A stretch of 64,000 nucleotides of DNA, taken from positions 294,501 to 358,500 of the forward strand of contig JAPDFW010000059.1 in NCBI GenBank assembly GCA_028826165.1, given 5' to 3'. Numbering within the stretch: the stretch's first letter is position 1; the number at the start of each line of letters is the position of its first letter. The notes under the pieces were generated by a model. The model did not search any database. It had not been told where the DNA came from and saw only the letters and a list, made by a program, of their open reading frames with translations. Origin of the DNA: Anaeramoeba ignava. Taxonomy: Eukaryota; Metamonada; Anaeramoebidae. This document shows, piece after piece, positions 60,102-64,000 of this stretch. The position numbers and the translations under genes were made by a program.

Positions 60102-63100
60102 ATGCAATCATTAAAACTTATTCAAAAAAAAAAAACAACCCCAATTAATTCACAAATTTCGAATCAATTTATTAAAAAATTATTTTCAGATATTTTAAAA
60201 GAAAGTAAGAAAGGACCAGTTATTGTTGGTAATTGGATTGACAATAAAATTGTTCCCTCAAATACAACTCAATGGTTAGAAGTTTATAATCCAGTAAGTT
60301 TTTTATTTTTTAATTTTATAAAAAAAAATATTTTTTTTTCTTTTTTAAAATAAGAGAAAACAAAAATTTTAATTTACCATCTCAATAATTTTATAATTAA
60401 TTTTATAAATAATTTTATAAATAATTTTATAAATAAATTTATAAATAATTTTATAAATAATTTTATAAATAATTTTATAAATAATTTTATAAATAATTTT
60501 ATTAATAATTTTATATTTAATTTTATATTTAATTTTATAAATAATTTAATAAATAATTTTATATTTAATTTTATATATAATTTTATAAATAATTTTATAA
60601 ATAATTTAATAAATAATTTTATAAATAATTTTATATTTAATTTAATAAATAATTTTATAAATAATTTTATAATTAATTTAATAAATAATTTTATATTTAA
60701 TTTTATAAATAATTTTATAAATAATTTTATAAATAATTTTATAAATAATTTAATAAATAATTTTATAAATAATTTTATAAATAATTTTATAAATAATTTT
60801 ATAAATAATTTTATAAATAATTTTATAAATAATTTTATAAATAATTTTATAATTAATTTAATAAATAATTTTATATTTAATTTTTATAATTAATTTTATA
60901 AATAATTTTATAAATAATTTTATAAATAATTTTATAAATAATTTAATAATTAATTTTATAAAATAATTTTATAAATAATTTAATATTTAATTTTATAAAT
61001 AATTTTATATTTAATTTTTATAATTAATTTTATAAATAATTTTTTATATTTAATTTTATAAATAATTTTATAAATAATTTTATATTTAATTTTATAAATA
61101 ATTTAATTTTATATTTAATTTTTATAAATAATTTTATAAATAATTTTTATAAATAATTTTATAAATAATTTTATAAATAATTTTATAAATAATTTTTATA
61201 AATAAATTAATAAATAATTTTATAAATAATTTTTATAAATAAATTTTATATTTAATTTTATAATTAATTTTATAAATAATTTTATAAATAATTTTATAAT
61301 TAAATTTATAAATAATTTTATAAATTAATTTTATAAATAATTTTATGTTTAATTTTATAAATAATTTTATAAATAATTTTATAATTAATTTTATAATTAA
61401 TTTTTATAAATAATTTTATAAATAATAATTTTATAAATAATTTAATAAATAATTTTATAAATAATTTTATAAATAATTTTATAAATAATTTTATAATTAA
61501 TTTTTATATTTAATTTTATAAATAATTTTATATTTAATTTTATTAATAATTTTATTTTAAATTTTATTATTAATTTTATATTAATTTTTATATTAAATAA
61601 TTTTGTTTTAAATAATTTTTATATAATTTTATAAATTTTATAAATAATTTTATAAATAATTTTATAAATAATTTTATAAATAATTTTTATAAATAATTTT
61701 ATAAATAATTTTATAAATAATTTTATAAATAATTTTATAATTAATTTTATAAATTAATTTTATAATTAATTTTATAAATTAATTTTATAAATTAATTTTA
61801 TAAATAATTTTATAAATAATTTTATAAATAATTTTATAAATAATTTTATAAATAATTTTATAAATAATTTTATAAATAATTTTATAAATAATTTTATAAA
61901 TAATTTTATAATTAATTTTATAAATAATTTTATAAATAATTTTATAAATAATTTTATTAATAATTTTATAAATAATTTTATAAATAATTTTATAAATAAT
62001 TTTATAAATAATTTAATAAATAATTTTATATTAAATTTTATATTTAATTTTATATTTAATTTTATAAATAATTTTATAAATAATTTTATAAATAATTTTA
62101 TAAATAATTTTATAAATAATTTTATAAATAATTTTATAAATAATTTTATAAATAATTTAATAAATAATTTTATAAATAATTTAATAAATAATTTTATAAA
62201 TAATTTTATAATTAATTTTATATTTAATTTTATATTTAATTTTATAAATAATTTTATATTTAATTTTATTAATAATTTTATAAATAATTTTATAAATAAT
62301 TTTATAATTGTTTATATCAAATTTTGTTTTTAAATTTTATATTAAATTTTGTTTTAAATTTTGTTTTAAATTTTATAATTAATTTTAAATTTTGTTTTAA
62401 ATTTTGTTTTAAATTTTATATTAAATTTTATATTAAATTTTATATTAAATTTTATATTAAATTTTATATTAAATTTTATATTAAATATTATATTAAATTT
62501 TGTTTTAAATATTTAAAAAGGCAACACAAGAACTTCATGCCAAAACACCAATGAGCACCCAAGAAGACATGAAAAAAGCCACAGCAGCAGCAGCAAAAGC
62601 ATTTCTAAAATGGCGAAGCACACCAATATCACAACGAGCACGAGTGATGTTCCGAGCAGTAAATCTTTTACACGAAAGAGAAGAAGAAATTGCAGAACTT
62701 TTAGTAAGAGAACACGGAAAGACATTACCAGATGCACGAGGAGAAGTATTTCGGGGACTTGAGGTAATAGAACAAGCCTGCGGAATGTCAGCACAGATGT
62801 TTGGCGAGACTCTCGAGAATGTTTCGGCTTACATGGACACATATAGTTATAGACAACCACTCGGAGTGACATCAGCCGTTATGCCGTTTAATTTCCCTTT
62901 TATGTGCCCCTTATGGGTTGCTCCACTGACTATAACTGCAGGAAACACTTTCATCTTAAAACCCTCTGAAAGATGCCCATTGAGCGCGATTGCCATTGGA
63001 GAGCTGTTCAGAGATGCTGGACTTCCGGATGGTGTATACAACGTGATCAACGGTGCTCATGACGCAGTTAACTTCGTATGCGACGCTCCAGAGATCAAAT

Positions 63101-63927
63101 CAATCTCTTTTGTCGGTTCCAATCCTGCTGGTGAACACATCTTCGCGAGAGGAACTGCAACTGGAAAGAAGGTGCAATGCAATATGGGAGCAAAAAATCA
63201 CTTGGTCGTTATGCCGTCAGCAAACAAAGAGGCCGCTCTCAATGCTATAATCGGATCAGGATACGGTGCTGCTGGTCAGCGCTGCATGGCTATATCAACC
63301 GTCATCTTTGTTGGTGAGACCAAGCTTTGGATCCCAGAACTCGTTGAAAAAATCAAGAAAGTTGTTGTTAACGAAGGTCATGATCCGAAGGCTGATCTCG
63401 GTCCGGTCACAACAAAACAAGCAAAACAAAGAATCCTCTCTCTTATTCAGTCAGCAAAACAAGAGGGCGCAAATGTTCTCGTTGATGGTAGCAACCTCGT
63501 TGTGAAAGGATTCGAAAAGGGAAACTTTATAGGTCCGACTTTTATTTCCAATGTCAGCCCACAGATGAAATGTTATAAAGAAGAAATTTTCGGGCCAGTT
63601 TTGCTTTCAATGAACATGGATTCTCTTGATGAGGCAATCGAGTTTATGAACGCTAATCCTAAAGGCAACGGTTGTTCTATTTTCACTCAAGATGGATCTC
63701 AAGCTAGAAAATTCCAATATGAAGTTGAAACTGGTCAAGTCGGTATAAATGTTCCTATTCCTGTTCCTCTTGCTATGTTCTCTTTTACTGGCTGGAAAGG
63801 CAGCTTTAGAGGTGACCATCATTTCTATGGTAGAAATGGTATCGATTTCTTCACAGAGATTAAGACTATTACTTCAAAATGGAAAGAGGATCACACTCTT
63901 TCATTTACTTTCCCAACTCCAAAATAA
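60102..63927 (+). CDS. ALDH6A1: Methylmalonate-semialdehyde dehydrogenase, CoA-acylating (ALDH6 family)
   Basis: Exons 60102-60293 and 62521-63927, 532 residues. The join is YNP / [10 protein letters not shown], matching the family. Seen in order: [82 protein letters not shown], the catalytic Cys in [12 protein letters not shown], and KEEIFGPVL. The ending [20 protein letters not shown] is diagnostic for ALDH6 rather than other ALDHs. The enzyme turns methylmalonate or malonate semialdehyde plus CoA and NAD+ into propionyl- or acetyl-CoA, in valine and pyrimidine breakdown, normally in mitochondria. The first 40 residues are basic and hydroxylated, fitting an organelle presequence. The second exon is much less AT-rich than its surroundings. 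Confidence 0.94.
60294..62520 (+). repeat. 2.2-kb MMSDH intron, AATTTTATAAAT 12-mer array
   Basis: From GTAAGT at 60294 to AAAAAG at 62520 the intron is a tandem array of ATAATTTTATAA (12 bp) with AATTTTATATTT, ATTAATTTTATA and TTAATAAATAAT variants; the last 200 bases switch to TTTTATATTAAA/TTTTGTTTTAAA. It holds about 170 units and no gene. Confidence 0.95.
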
Positions 63928-64000
63928 TTTTTTTTCTTTTCAAAAAATTCAAATCCAAATTCCAAATTTTCAAAAATCAAAAATTTTAATTTTTAAGCAA

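Overview
This window is nuclear DNA from a very AT-rich, gene-dense microbial eukaryote. The genes are eukaryote-specific: APC/C subunit Cdc16, coatomer zeta, TRAP-beta, a BEACH protein, a Furry-like protein, an iRhom-like protein and a BLTP3/VPS13-type lipid-transfer protein. Nearly every gene has GT-AG introns. TAA and TGA both end genes that look complete, so the standard genetic code fits. Intergenic gaps are mostly 0.1-0.4 kb. Asn/Gln/Glu/Lys-rich coding repeats and AT tandem repeats are everywhere. The overall look is that of a free-living amoeboid protist (Amoebozoa- or Anaeramoeba-like), but I cannot assign a species from sequence alone.

Layout: 1-914 is a 153-bp satellite. 1040-7171 (+) is a BLTP3-like bridge lipid-transfer protein. 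7573-8990 (+) is THUMPD1/Tan1. 9438-12980 (-) is CDC16/APC6. 13231-14587 (-) is TRAP-beta. 14767-15123 (+) is an unknown coiled-coil protein. 15303-15945 (+) is coatomer zeta. 16121-19034 (-) is a TMEM181/Wntless-like membrane protein. 19377-30065 (+) is a 3,300-residue LvsA/neurobeachin-like BEACH protein. 30185-36853 (-) is an ankyrin-RhoGEF(DH)-PH protein with a very large Asn/Gln/Glu tail. 37078-44099 (+) is a calponin-homology protein followed by a long array of PH-like units, the least familiar architecture here. 44822-52271 (-) is a Furry/Tao3/Mor2-like scaffold. 54027-57739 (+) is an iRhom-like pseudoprotease with a decayed duplicate exon. 58055-59890 (+) is arsenite methyltransferase. 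60102-63927 (+) is methylmalonate-semialdehyde dehydrogenase.

The genes are not an operon or one pathway, but several act on the same cell systems. Membrane traffic and the secretory pathway are represented by BLTP3-like, coatomer zeta, TRAP-beta, TMEM181-like, BEACH and iRhom-like proteins. Cortex and cytoskeleton are represented by Furry-like, RhoGEF and CH-PH proteins.

Two window-wide patterns deserve attention. First, almost every long intron and gap is filled by its own private AT tandem repeat with a 5-12 bp unit. Second, about a dozen conserved reading frames are broken by single-base shifts, mostly in A or T runs. When each shift is allowed for, the total coding length of the gene comes back to a multiple of three. 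This suggests residual sequencing indels rather than dead genes, but it needs checking.
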